NCBI RefSeq assembly: GCF_003148565.1
Contig: NZ_QGGL01000013.1
Coordinates: 1-64,000 of the forward strand
From: Tumebacillus permanentifrigoris
Lineage (GTDB): Bacteria > Bacillota > Bacilli > Tumebacillales > Tumebacillaceae
DNA: 64,000 nucleotides
Reading direction: 5' to 3'
Below the pieces are notes generated by a model, which worked only from the letters and a program-made list of their open reading frames with translations, made no database searches and was not told the DNA's origin. A program made the position numbers and the translations under genes. Shown here piece by piece: positions 18,921 through 26,548 of the stretch; position 1 is the stretch's first letter; every line of letters begins with the position of its first letter.

Positions 18921-18960
18921 AAAGCGAACGTCCGCAACAGCGGCCGTTCGCTTTTTTTTT
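18921..18960 (+). terminator. Terminator
   Basis: AGCGAACG...CGTTCGCT stem with nine T. Confidence 0.9.
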
Positions 18961-19082
18961 GTCATCCTTACAACTCTGTTACAGATGTTCGACTAGTCTG
19001 TCAGTCCCATTCCCTGCTGCGTTTTGTGTGGTAACATGTAAGAAACTAGAAACTACCAAATGGGTTTGGGAGAGATCGAGCG

Positions 19083-20372
19083 ATGACGAAATCATGGTTC
19101 CATGCGCCGATGGTCGGCTTGCTGACACTCGGTTTGCTGGTCGGCGGCCCGCATGCGGTCTACGCAGCGCCAGTCGCGTCTGATGTACAACCGAAGATCG
19201 ACATCAAACTGGACGGCATCAAGCTGACGACTCCTGTCGATTCGATCCAATACAAGACCCGCACGATGGTGCCATTTCGCGCGATTGGCGAAGCGCTGGG
19301 CCTCACCGTCCAGTGGGAGGAAGCGACACAGACGGTGGTTGCCACAGGAGCGGGCAAGGTGATCCGTCTGCAAGTCGGCAACACGACGGCGACGGTCAAC
19401 GCCCAATCGGTTGCGCTCGATGCGGAGCCGATTGCAGTATCCGATCGCGTCCTGATCCCGGTGCGCTTCCTGAGCGAACAGTTCGGGGCCAAAGTCGGCT
19501 GGGAGGAGAGCACCCGCACCGTGTTGATCAGCTCCCAGCCGCGCAAGCTGGATACGATGGTGTTCTACGGACTGGGTTCCTATGAAAAGCGCACCTACAT
19601 ACCGAAATTTGATCAGGCGACTTTGACGTGGAGCATCCTCGACGCGGACGGCACGCTCAACGTCAACAAGTCCGAATACCACTGGCCGACGGCGGGTGCA
19701 GAGGACTTTTTACAGGAAGTGAAGTCTGCAAAAGTCGGCACGCAACTGATGGTCTTTTCCGAAAACAAAAGTGGTGAGATCACCAAATTGATGCAAAACC
19801 CCGCGCTGCAACAAAAGTTCGCGGGCGACCTCGTGAAAAAACTGCAAGACCAAGGTCTCGACAGCGCGATGCTCGACTTCGAAACGCTCGGCGATCCGCA
19901 GGCAGATGTGCAGAGCGTCCGCGCCCAGTACGCGGCATTGGTCAAAACGATCGCTGACACCCTGCACAAGTCCGGCAAGAAACTCAGCGTCGTGATGGCC
20001 CCGCCCAACGGCTGGTACAAAGGCTACGATTACAAGGCCATCGCCCAGTCGGCCGACCAACTGTTCGTGATGGCCTACTCCTATGTCGACGACAAGCTGC
20101 CACAGCCGAACGACCGCATCCAAGAGGCGATTGAGTTGGCGCTGCAAGACGTGCCACGGGAAAAACTGACGCTCGGCATCAACGCCTTCAGCGAGACGCC
20201 CGAGACGGTGAAGGAAAAAATCGGCCTCGCCAAGCGCTACAACTTGCACGGGGTCGGCTTTTGGATATTGGTCGTGTTCGACCCGGCGTTCATGCAAGCG
20301 ATCGACGAATCGCTAATCCTGCACGACGAGACCAAGCAAGTCACCCAAGAAGAGGAGCCACACACCAGATGA
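19083..20372 (+). CDS. Secreted GH18-type protein with copper-amine-oxidase-N-like domain
   Basis: 429 residues. Signal peptide to about residue 29 (cut near VYAA), then a stalk domain of the copper amine oxidase N-terminal type (about 40-155, motif MVPFRAIGEALG and VLIPVRFLSEQFGA), common in Bacilli exoproteins. The rest resembles a glycoside hydrolase family 18 barrel, with the catalytic stretch DSAMLDFE (Glu near 267) as in spore and cell-wall chitinase-like proteins such as YaaH/YdhD. Substrate is probably a wall or spore glycan (inference). The next gene overlaps its stop by ATGA. Confidence 0.8.
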   Translation: MTKSWFHAPMVGLLTLGLLVGGPHAVYAAPVASDVQPKIDIKLDGIKLTTPVDSIQYKTRTMVPFRAIGEALGLTVQWEEATQTVVATGAGKVIRLQVGNTTATVNAQSVALDAEPIAVSDRVLIPVRFLSEQFGAKVGWEESTRTVLISSQPRKLDTMVFYGLGSYEKRTYIPKFDQATLTWSILDADGTLNVNKSEYHWPTAGAEDFLQEVKSAKVGTQLMVFSENKSGEITKLMQNPALQQKFAGDLVKKLQDQGLDSAMLDFETLGDPQADVQSVRAQYAALVKTIADTLHKSGKKLSVVMAPPNGWYKGYDYKAIAQSADQLFVMAYSYVDDKLPQPNDRIQEAIELALQDVPREKLTLGINAFSETPETVKEKIGLAKRYNLHGVGFWILVVFDPAFMQAIDESLILHDETKQVTQEEEPHTR

Positions 20373-21475
20373 GTGAAACGAACCGCTTGTTACAAGCCTT
20401 CAATCATACAACCCACCAAGTCGGGGGTCATGGCAAGCGCAACCTCCAAGTTCTAAAAGACGCCTTGGCAGACCTTGATGGAAGTTTACCTAGCGATATG
20501 TATGGGACGGGTAAAGTCATGGAAGACTTCCAGACCAAGATGGCGAACTTTCTGGGCAAGGAGGCGTCCGTCTTTTTCCCCAGTGGCACGATGGCCCAGC
20601 AGATCGCCTTGCGGATCTGGTGTGATCAGCAGGGGCTGAAGCGAGTCGCCTACCACCCCTTGTCCCACTTGGAGATCCATGAAGAGGATGGGCTCAAGGA
20701 ATTGCACCAGATCGAGCCTGTTCTGCTAGGCGACGAGAACCGCGTGATCCACCTGCAAGATGTGCTGAACATGCAGGAGGAGATCGCCTGCCTGTTGCTC
20801 GAATTGCCGCAGCGCGAGATTGGCGGACAACTCCCTGACTATCAGGAGCTCGAAGCGATCTCCGCCCATTGCCGGGAAAAGGGAATCAAGCTGCATTTGG
20901 ATGGCGCCCGGCTGTTTGAAATCCTGCCCTACTATCAAAAGACGGCGGAAGAGCTCTGCAGCCTTTTTGACAGCGTGTACGTCTCGTTCTACAAAGGGAT
21001 CGGTGGGATCGCCGGAGCGATTCTCGCAGGGGATGAAGCGTTTGCCCAGCAATCAAAGATATGGAAGCGACGCCACGGCGGCGATCTGATCAGCCTGTAT
21101 CCGTACATCATCAGCGCGGATCTGTACTTCGATCAGAGGCTGCCCAAAATGGAACAATACTTTACAGAAGCGCGAGAACTCGCGAGCTTCTACAACCAAT
21201 GCCAGGCCGTGGCAACCAGACCGCTAGAACCGGTATCGAACATGTTCCACGTCCACATGCAGGTGCCCCGAGCGCAACTTGAGCCGATCTTGGTGTCGAT
21301 CTACGAGGAGACGGGCATCGGGTTAACCCCCTATCTCAGGGAATCTGACGACCACTCTTGTACCTTTGAAGTGAGCATCGGAGATCGGTATGCGACGATC
21401 CCCCGAGCCGAACTTGCACACGTTTTCCACTTGCTCGATGAACGAATTCGAGCAATCCGACCGCTGTCACGTTAA
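20369..21475 (+). CDS. Threonine aldolase / beta-eliminating lyase family PLP enzyme
   Basis: 368-residue cytoplasmic PLP enzyme of the threonine aldolase (beta-eliminating lyase) family. Visible are VFFPSGTMAQQIAL near residue 70, LHLDGARLFE near 172 (Asp to the PLP nitrogen) and VSFYKGIGGIAGA near 205, whose Lys should bind PLP. The likely reaction is cleavage of threonine or allo-threonine to glycine and acetaldehyde. ATG 20369 overlaps the stop of the GH18 gene; GAGGAG is 8 bases upstream. Coupling of a secreted glycosidase to a cytosolic aldolase is unexpected. A terminator separates it from the peptide cluster. Confidence 0.85.
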   Translation: MSETNRLLQAFNHTTHQVGGHGKRNLQVLKDALADLDGSLPSDMYGTGKVMEDFQTKMANFLGKEASVFFPSGTMAQQIALRIWCDQQGLKRVAYHPLSHLEIHEEDGLKELHQIEPVLLGDENRVIHLQDVLNMQEEIACLLLELPQREIGGQLPDYQELEAISAHCREKGIKLHLDGARLFEILPYYQKTAEELCSLFDSVYVSFYKGIGGIAGAILAGDEAFAQQSKIWKRRHGGDLISLYPYIISADLYFDQRLPKMEQYFTEARELASFYNQCQAVATRPLEPVSNMFHVHMQVPRAQLEPILVSIYEETGIGLTPYLRESDDHSCTFEVSIGDRYATIPRAELAHVFHLLDERIRAIRPLSR

Positions 21476-21518
21476 AAAAGAAACAGGGGCCCCTCGTGGG
21501 TCCCTGTTTTCTTTTTTC
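21476..21518 (+). terminator. Terminator after aldolase gene
   Basis: AAACAGGG..CCC / GGG..CCCTGTTT stem with T run; isolates the peptide cluster from upstream transcription. Confidence 0.88.
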
Positions 21519-21544
21519 GCAAATCGAAATTAAAAACAGACATA

Positions 21545-21594
21545 TTCAAAGCGTTACCAAAGTATCATGAAGTAACAAATGAAAACGCTATCAA
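21545..21594 (+). promoter_or_regulatory. Two cre-like (CcpA) boxes in front of the peptide cluster
   Basis: ATGAAAACGCTATCAA at 21579-21594 fits every position of the Bacillus cre consensus WTGNAANCGNWWNCAW. TTCAAAGCGTTACCAA at 21545-21560 fits at all but one position. Centres are 34 bases apart. A -10-like TATCAT at 21563-21568 lies between them, but no good -35 is seen. Binding by CcpA, or by another LacI-family repressor with a similar half-site, would give carbon-source control. Function is inferred from sequence match only. Confidence 0.55.
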
Positions 21595-21643
21595 ACGCGG
21601 ACTGAGTTGCACATCAAAACAACAAAGGTAGGTGTGATTCGAG

Positions 21644-22963
21644 ATGACTCTCGTAGCTTCTTATAAACCCTCCCGCTTTACATTTCGTACTCGAAACTCC
21701 CGCAACGAGCTGGTCCTTTACAACAGTTTCACAGGTGCAGTGGGTGTCGTTTCCAAGGAGGACGAAGGTCTCGTAGAATCCGCTCTGTCCTCGAAAGTGC
21801 TCCAAGCACCGCTCGCCGGAACCCTCCAAGACTTGGTCGAGGGCGGCATCCTGGTTCCGAGCGAGGTTGACGAGTTCGAGAAAGCCGCAAACTTTCACAA
21901 CGAAGTTTTTCAGGCCACCGACAGATTGTGGCTGACGATCATGCCGACAGAGGAATGCAACTTCCGTTGCGTCTATTGCTACGAAGACTTCAAAGTAAAA
22001 GAAATGCCACGCGCCGTCCTCGATGGCATCAAGCAGCTCGTGGCGCAGCGAGCCCCGAATTTATCGGTCCTCTCGATCGCGTGGTTTGGCGGCGAACCGA
22101 CCGAAGCGCCGGAAGTCATCACGGAACTTTCGGAGTTCTTCCTGCAAATTTGCGAACAATACGGGATTCAGTATTATGCCGGGATGACGACAAACGGCTA
22201 TAATCTCACCCCCGAATACGTAGATCATCTGGTCACCGCTTGCCAAGTTTCGCACTTTAACATCACGCTCGATGGTCTGGAAGCAGAGCATGACAAACGC
22301 CGCATCCTCAAGCACGGCGGGCAAACCTTCGAGCGGATCATGTCGAACTTGAAACAGATGAAAGCTTCGACACATGAGTTTTACTGCCAACTGCGGACCA
22401 ACTTCGACCAAGAGAGTGTCGAGGAGATCCCGAAATTGATGGATTACATCGCGGACACCTTCGAAGGGGATGAGCGGTTCCCGGTCTACTACCGCAACAT
22501 CGGCAAATGGGGCGGTCCAAACGACGACCAGTTGCAAGTGTGCGATGGCAGCGCGGGCCTGCGCTCGATGTACGCCTTGCACAAGACGGCGAAGGAAAAG
22601 GGCCTGCCGCTGGCGACGATCGAACAAAATCTAGGTCCGTCGAACAGCGTCTGCTACGCGGCACTGCCGTATTCGCTAGTTGTGGGTGCAGACGGTACGA
22701 TCTACAAATGTACGGTAGCACTGGATAAGGACTACAACAAAGTCGGCCACATCGATGCGGACGGCCATCTCCAACTTCACGAAGAGCGCTTCCAACTCTG
22801 GGTCGGATCGAATGAAACGATCGATAGCGGCTGTCAAAAATGTTTCTTCCGACCGTCTTGCCAAGGAGCGGCTTGCCCCTTGGAGCGCATCGAATCCAAT
22901 GTCCAGCCCTGTCCGCCGAGCAAAACGCATCTCAAGCACGTCCTCGACGTGATTACGACCTAA
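21644..22963 (+). CDS. Radical SAM/SPASM peptide-modifying enzyme
   Basis: 439 residues. An N-terminal leader-like domain (1-90, with YNSFTGAVG near 26) is followed by the radical SAM cluster motif C105-NFR-C109-VY-C112, the GGEP motif at 149-152, and a SPASM domain with C337, the GTIYKC segment (C356), C397, C400, C406, C411 and C423, enough for two auxiliary iron-sulfur clusters. This layout is that of enzymes that crosslink RiPP precursors (sactipeptide/ranthipeptide type). The precursors are probably the three 22-residue peptides at the end of the operon. The type of crosslink cannot be read from sequence. Ribosome site AAAGGTAGGTG. Confidence 0.92.
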   Translation: MTLVASYKPSRFTFRTRNSRNELVLYNSFTGAVGVVSKEDEGLVESALSSKVLQAPLAGTLQDLVEGGILVPSEVDEFEKAANFHNEVFQATDRLWLTIMPTEECNFRCVYCYEDFKVKEMPRAVLDGIKQLVAQRAPNLSVLSIAWFGGEPTEAPEVITELSEFFLQICEQYGIQYYAGMTTNGYNLTPEYVDHLVTACQVSHFNITLDGLEAEHDKRRILKHGGQTFERIMSNLKQMKASTHEFYCQLRTNFDQESVEEIPKLMDYIADTFEGDERFPVYYRNIGKWGGPNDDQLQVCDGSAGLRSMYALHKTAKEKGLPLATIEQNLGPSNSVCYAALPYSLVVGADGTIYKCTVALDKDYNKVGHIDADGHLQLHEERFQLWVGSNETIDSGCQKCFFRPSCQGAACPLERIESNVQPCPPSKTHLKHVLDVITT

Positions 22964-22984
22964 TAGCCAAAGCAGTGGGAGGGA

Positions 22985-24454
22985 GTGTATCTCTTGTACG
23001 GAGGAACGTTACGTTTTGCCCTTGACTGTGAACCGAACTGTTTCGATCCATCAGGTGTGAACACCCTGAGCGATCTCCACGTCATGTCGACCCTCTACGA
23101 CACTTTGTTGGAAATTGACCACCAACTGAACGTACAGCCCGGCTTGGTGGAATCCTGGGAGATCCTCTCTCCTGCTCGCTACAAAATGAAGCTTCGCGCA
23201 GGGGTCTTGTTCCAAGACGGAACGCCCTTGACAACCGCTCACATCCGTTGGACCTTCCAGTATTACCAACGGGAGGACTCCATCCTGCGGGAGACGGTCC
23301 AGTTGATCGAGGAGGTCGAGGTGCTCGACGAGTTCACCTTTGTCCTGAAACTGACGAGGCCGCACGCGCCCTTTTTGTCGCAACTCGCTTCCACCACGGG
23401 GATGATCCTCTCCTCCAACACGGTGGCCGTCGAGAATGAAACAGGCGAGACGCTGCACCTGTTCGTGGGAACGGGGCCCTTTGTCCCGATCAAAAAGACA
23501 GCTCGCGCGTTCTGTCTCCAGCGAAACCCCTCGTACTGGGATGTGAACGAATCCGGTCAGCCGTTGCCCTACGCGCAATACATCGAGCTTCCTTGGTTGG
23601 AAAACGGGACCGAGATGTTGAACGCCTTGGAGAGCGGGGAGTTGTCCTTCATCAATGAAGTGCCCTATGCCAAAGTCCCCGCGCTTGCACAGCGCGAAGA
23701 CCTGCAATTTGTCGGGATTGCTTCCCATAGCTACAACGGGATTCGGTTACAAGTCACCACGTTTCCCTTTTCAGAAAAACCATTGCGCCAAGCGGTCGCT
23801 GCCTCCATCGACCGCGAGTGGATGCTGGAGAAAGTCAATTTGGGGGTGGGCTATGTCTCACATGGCCCGATCGCACCGGCAAGTTGGGCGTTTGATGAAG
23901 AATTTCGTCCCTACAAGCCTGATCGCGATCGCATTCAAACGCTCCTGCTCGCGGGCGGCTGTCCGACGGGGTTTGAGTTTACGATCAAGATTCCCCCAGG
24001 TCCGATTGCCCGGATGGTGACCTGCATCAAGGAGCAGTTGGCGGAGCAGGGCATCACCATGCACCTCGAAGTCGTGGAGTTCCCGGAGTTGGTCGAGAGT
24101 TTGGTGAGCCAAAACTACCAAGCGATGTTTCTGGGCTTTGCTGGGGGCACAGACCCGCACAGTTTGCTTTTTGAAACATTCCATTCTCGCGGTGGTGAAA
24201 ACTACACCGGCTACAGCAACCCGCACGTGGACGCGTTGCTGGAGGAGGCGTGCCTGGTCACCGACCAAGCGCAACGGATCGCGCTCTACCGGCATGCGCA
24301 ACAGATCGTCGTGGAGGACAGTCCCTTTGTCTTCACCCGCAGCGGCCTGTCGATGATCGCGAAACGGAGCAACATCCACCAGATCGAACCGCACCCCGAC
24401 ACCTTGATCCGCTGGAAAAAGATCTGGATTCAAGAGGAGTCCGTTTCGCGATGA
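22985..24454 (+). CDS. Oligopeptide-binding protein homologue lacking a signal peptide
   Basis: 489 residues of the family 5 solute-binding protein fold (SBP_bac_5). It begins directly with GGTLRFALDCEPNCFDP, which is normally the first strand of the mature exported protein; there is no signal peptide, lipobox or membrane segment. Start is GTG 22985, or TTG 22994 which is better spaced from GGGAGGGA; neither adds a leader, and the preceding 20 bases join to the radical SAM stop. It should therefore stay in the cytoplasm. A role in binding the precursor or mature peptide and handing it to the transporter is inference. An ATGA overlap couples it to the MFS gene. Confidence 0.87.
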   Translation: MYLLYGGTLRFALDCEPNCFDPSGVNTLSDLHVMSTLYDTLLEIDHQLNVQPGLVESWEILSPARYKMKLRAGVLFQDGTPLTTAHIRWTFQYYQREDSILRETVQLIEEVEVLDEFTFVLKLTRPHAPFLSQLASTTGMILSSNTVAVENETGETLHLFVGTGPFVPIKKTARAFCLQRNPSYWDVNESGQPLPYAQYIELPWLENGTEMLNALESGELSFINEVPYAKVPALAQREDLQFVGIASHSYNGIRLQVTTFPFSEKPLRQAVAASIDREWMLEKVNLGVGYVSHGPIAPASWAFDEEFRPYKPDRDRIQTLLLAGGCPTGFEFTIKIPPGPIARMVTCIKEQLAEQGITMHLEVVEFPELVESLVSQNYQAMFLGFAGGTDPHSLLFETFHSRGGENYTGYSNPHVDALLEEACLVTDQAQRIALYRHAQQIVVEDSPFVFTRSGLSMIAKRSNIHQIEPHPDTLIRWKKIWIQEESVSR

Positions 24455-25701
24455 GTTACCGAGTCGTGCTCGCCAATCGACGATTCAGTGCGGTGTTGGT
24501 CGCACAGTTGCTCTCCAAGGTCGGGGATATTCTGACCAGTGTGGCATTGCCCTTGTTGATCTACTCAGAGGCCCAATCCGTTTCCGCGATGGCTTTTATG
24601 ATGGTGACGTTCTGGTTGCCGAACCTGCTCCTGTCTCCCATTTTGGGGCTGCTCGTCGACCGTTGGAACCGCAAGCGCGTCATGGTGTTGATGGATCTCG
24701 TTCGCGGGCTGCTCGTCCTCGCCATCCCGTTCTCGTCTGTCCTGATGCTCTTCGCGATCTGTTTTCTGCTGGCCTGTACCAACCAGTTGTTCAACTTAGC
24801 CAAAATGGGATTGACCGTGCAATTGGTCGCCAAAGAAAACCTCGTCTCCGCGAATTCGCTCGTACAAGGACTGGATCAATTTATGAACATCGGGGGTCCG
24901 GCGCTGGCTGGACTTGTGATTGCGCTCACCGGGTTGCACTGGCCGTTTTACATCGATACGATCACCTACGCGCTGTCAGGCGTCCTGTTGGCCTGCGTTT
25001 CCTTGCCCCAGTTGGCAGCGCGCACCGCCAGCACGGAGCGATTCTGGGAGAAGACCCGCAGCAATTTCCGGGAAGGGTTGTCCTTCATCCGAACCAGTGC
25101 GCCGCTGCTGTTCAGCATGACGTTGTTCCTGTTCGTGATGACGTTCGCGATGCCGATGAACGTGTTGTTCTATCCGCTGTTCCAAGGGGAGATGCAAGCG
25201 TCGAGTTGGCAGATCGGGGTGGCGCTGTCGTTGTTCAGCATCTGTTCGCTGACGGGCACGCTCGTGTCGCCGCTGTTCAACAAGCGATTCAACCGCGTAC
25301 ACCTGATCTTGATCGGTCTGTTCTTGATGGGGGTAGCCTCGGCTTGTCTCGCCAAGTCCGCGAACATCTATCTGGCCTTGCTGTTCTATGCAGGGGGTGC
25401 GTTTTTCAATGGATTCGTCAATCCGCTGAACGCTTCGCTCCGGCAAGAGAACATCCCGGATCACCTGATGGGGCGCGTCAGTGGGCTGTATTTTTCCACG
25501 GTGAACAGTTTGTCGATGGTGATGATGGTGATGACGGGACTGTTTGCCGAGCAAGCAGGTGTGCGCAACGTGTACCTGATCGCCAGCATCGGGTATGCCC
25601 TCACTGGTCTGCTCGGGTTCTTCTCCCCCTGGTTCCGCCGGACTCGTTCCATCTACGAGCATCCCCCGACCCCAAAAAGCACCGGTGAAGTCACTCTGTA
25701 A
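24451..25701 (+). CDS. Major facilitator transporter of the peptide cluster
   Basis: 416 residues, about 12 membrane segments, with the MFS loop motif GLLVDRWNRKRVM near 70-82. It resembles the MFS_3/enterobactin-exporter-like group in Firmicutes. It overlaps the binding-protein gene by ATGA, and its stop lies inside the ribosome site of the first peptide gene, so all genes are one unit. Likely exports the modified peptide or gives self-protection (inference). No ABC exporter or leader peptidase is encoded in the cluster. Confidence 0.88.
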   Translation: MSYRVVLANRRFSAVLVAQLLSKVGDILTSVALPLLIYSEAQSVSAMAFMMVTFWLPNLLLSPILGLLVDRWNRKRVMVLMDLVRGLLVLAIPFSSVLMLFAICFLLACTNQLFNLAKMGLTVQLVAKENLVSANSLVQGLDQFMNIGGPALAGLVIALTGLHWPFYIDTITYALSGVLLACVSLPQLAARTASTERFWEKTRSNFREGLSFIRTSAPLLFSMTLFLFVMTFAMPMNVLFYPLFQGEMQASSWQIGVALSLFSICSLTGTLVSPLFNKRFNRVHLILIGLFLMGVASACLAKSANIYLALLFYAGGAFFNGFVNPLNASLRQENIPDHLMGRVSGLYFSTVNSLSMVMMVMTGLFAEQAGVRNVYLIASIGYALTGLLGFFSPWFRRTRSIYEHPPTPKSTGEVTL

Positions 25702-25715
25702 AGGAGGTGATACAG

Positions 25716-25784
25716 ATGAAATGGATCGTAAAAGCTGAGCGTCAATCGAAAGTCAGCTCCAACAACAACAACTGTAACTGCTAA
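25716..25784 (+). CDS. Putative RiPP precursor peptide, copy 1
   Basis: 22 codons: MKWIVKAERQSKVSS then NNNNCNC and stop TAA. AAGGAGGTGATACAG, nearly fully complementary to the 16S tail, lies 6 bases before the ATG, overlapping the stop of the transporter gene. Residues 1-15 look like a short basic leader; residues 16-22 (four Asn, Cys20, Asn21, Cys22) look like the core. No GG cleavage motif. Copy 1 differs from copies 2 and 3 by Ile4 instead of Val4 and by several synonymous codons. Confidence 0.85.
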   Translation: MKWIVKAERQSKVSSNNNNCNC

Positions 25785-25823
25785 TCAACCTGCACAGCAT
25801 GTCCTGTAAAGGAGGTGATACAG

Positions 25824-25892
25824 ATGAAATGGGTCGTAAAAGCAGAGCGTCAATCCAAAGTTAGCTCCAACAACAACAACTGCAACTGCTAA
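25824..25892 (+). CDS. Putative RiPP precursor peptide, copy 2
   Basis: 22 codons: MKWVVKAERQSKVSS then NNNNCNC. Starts exactly 108 bases after copy 1 with the same TAAAGGAGGTGATACAG ribosome context. Compared with copy 1 it has one conservative change (I4V) and four synonymous third-position changes (codons 7, 11, 13, 20), which indicates selection on the peptide sequence. Confidence 0.85.
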   Translation: MKWVVKAERQSKVSSNNNNCNC

Positions 25893-25931
25893 TGAACCGG
25901 TGCTGCACATCTAACCAGGAGGTGATACATA

Positions 25932-26000
25932 ATGAAATGGGTCGTAAAAGCAGAGCGCCAATCCAAAGTTAGCTCCAACAACAACAACTGCAACTGCTAA
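25932..26000 (+). CDS. Putative RiPP precursor peptide, copy 3
   Basis: 22 codons, protein identical to copy 2, differing only by a synonymous Arg codon (CGC for CGT). Starts 108 bases after copy 2. Its ribosome site AGGAGGTGATACATA is slightly altered just before the ATG. A terminator follows 14 bases after the stop. Confidence 0.85.
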   Translation: MKWVVKAERQSKVSSNNNNCNC

Positions 26001-26013
26001 TGAAATAAAGCTC

Positions 26014-26048
26014 GAAAAAAGGGTCAACCCATTGGGTTGACCCTTTTT
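26014..26048 (+). terminator. Terminator of the peptide cluster (bidirectional)
   Basis: AAAAGGGTCAACCC / GGGTTGACCCTTTTT stem; A and T runs on both sides serve the cluster and the convergent gene at 26063. Confidence 0.92.
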
Positions 26049-26062
26049 ACTTTTTCTCACAT

Positions 26063-26389
26063 CTACACCTCAACCTCATACCCCAGCGTCTCCAAGACCT
26101 GAATACAGGACTTCCGAGCGAAGTAGAACAGGGTCTTCGAGACAATCCCCAACACCTGATACTCCGTACCATGACTGTCGATCATCAACCAACCGGTGAT
26201 CGACTTGGTGATCGGTGAGTAGTGACAGAGGATGCTGTAGTCGGAATCGTTGCTGGTCAACAATCTCGCGTGTACGGATATACCTTCAAGGTCGAAGGCG
26301 ATCTGCTCCAGCCGGAACCGGTGATCAATGTGGTTGATCGGCAGAATTTTGGCCTCCACTTTGTCAATCGTTTCACGAAGGGTCATCAT
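26063..26389 (-). CDS. Hypothetical protein, 108 residues
   Basis: I do not recognise this protein. It is soluble, with no signal peptide or membrane segment, two Cys (55 and 95), and mixed alpha/beta composition. GAGGGGAG lies just before the ATG at 26389, with a second ATG at 26386. It is convergent with the peptide cluster and shares its terminator; link to that cluster is unknown. The 160 bases to its right hold no gene. Confidence 0.6.
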   Translation of the reverse strand: MMTLRETIDKVEAKILPINHIDHRFRLEQIAFDLEGISVHARLLTSNDSDYSILCHYSPITKSITGWLMIDSHGTEYQVLGIVSKTLFYFARKSCIQVLETLGYEVEV

Positions 26390-26548
26390 CTGTCTCCCCT
26401 CTTTCGTTAATCTATTAATAATAGTGGATGCATTAAGGGAAGTGAGACTATTGTACCAGAAAAAGCAGAATTGAGCACGGTATGTAACACCTATTTCAAG
26501 GTCATCCTAACCGTGACTTTTGATTCAGGTAGGGAGGGCTTTTCTTCA

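Larger units (their letters stand above)
25700..26000 (+). repeat. Three tandem 108-bp units, each a ribosome site plus peptide gene
   Basis: Starts at 25716, 25824 and 25932 give a fixed period of 108 bases. Ribosome sites and coding parts are conserved, while the roughly 25-base tails after each stop differ. Copies 2 and 3 are the closest pair, suggesting two successive duplications. Confidence 0.9.

Noticed and set aside
20369-21475. Threonine-aldolase-type gene as part of the peptide cluster
   Set aside because: A strong terminator (21476-21518) and the cre-like promoter region separate it; it is coupled to the GH18 gene instead.
25716-26000. Tandem repeats as a CRISPR array or a plain satellite repeat
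   Set aside because: Units are 108 bp with conserved reading frames and ribosome sites and synonymous differences; there are no spacers or cas genes.
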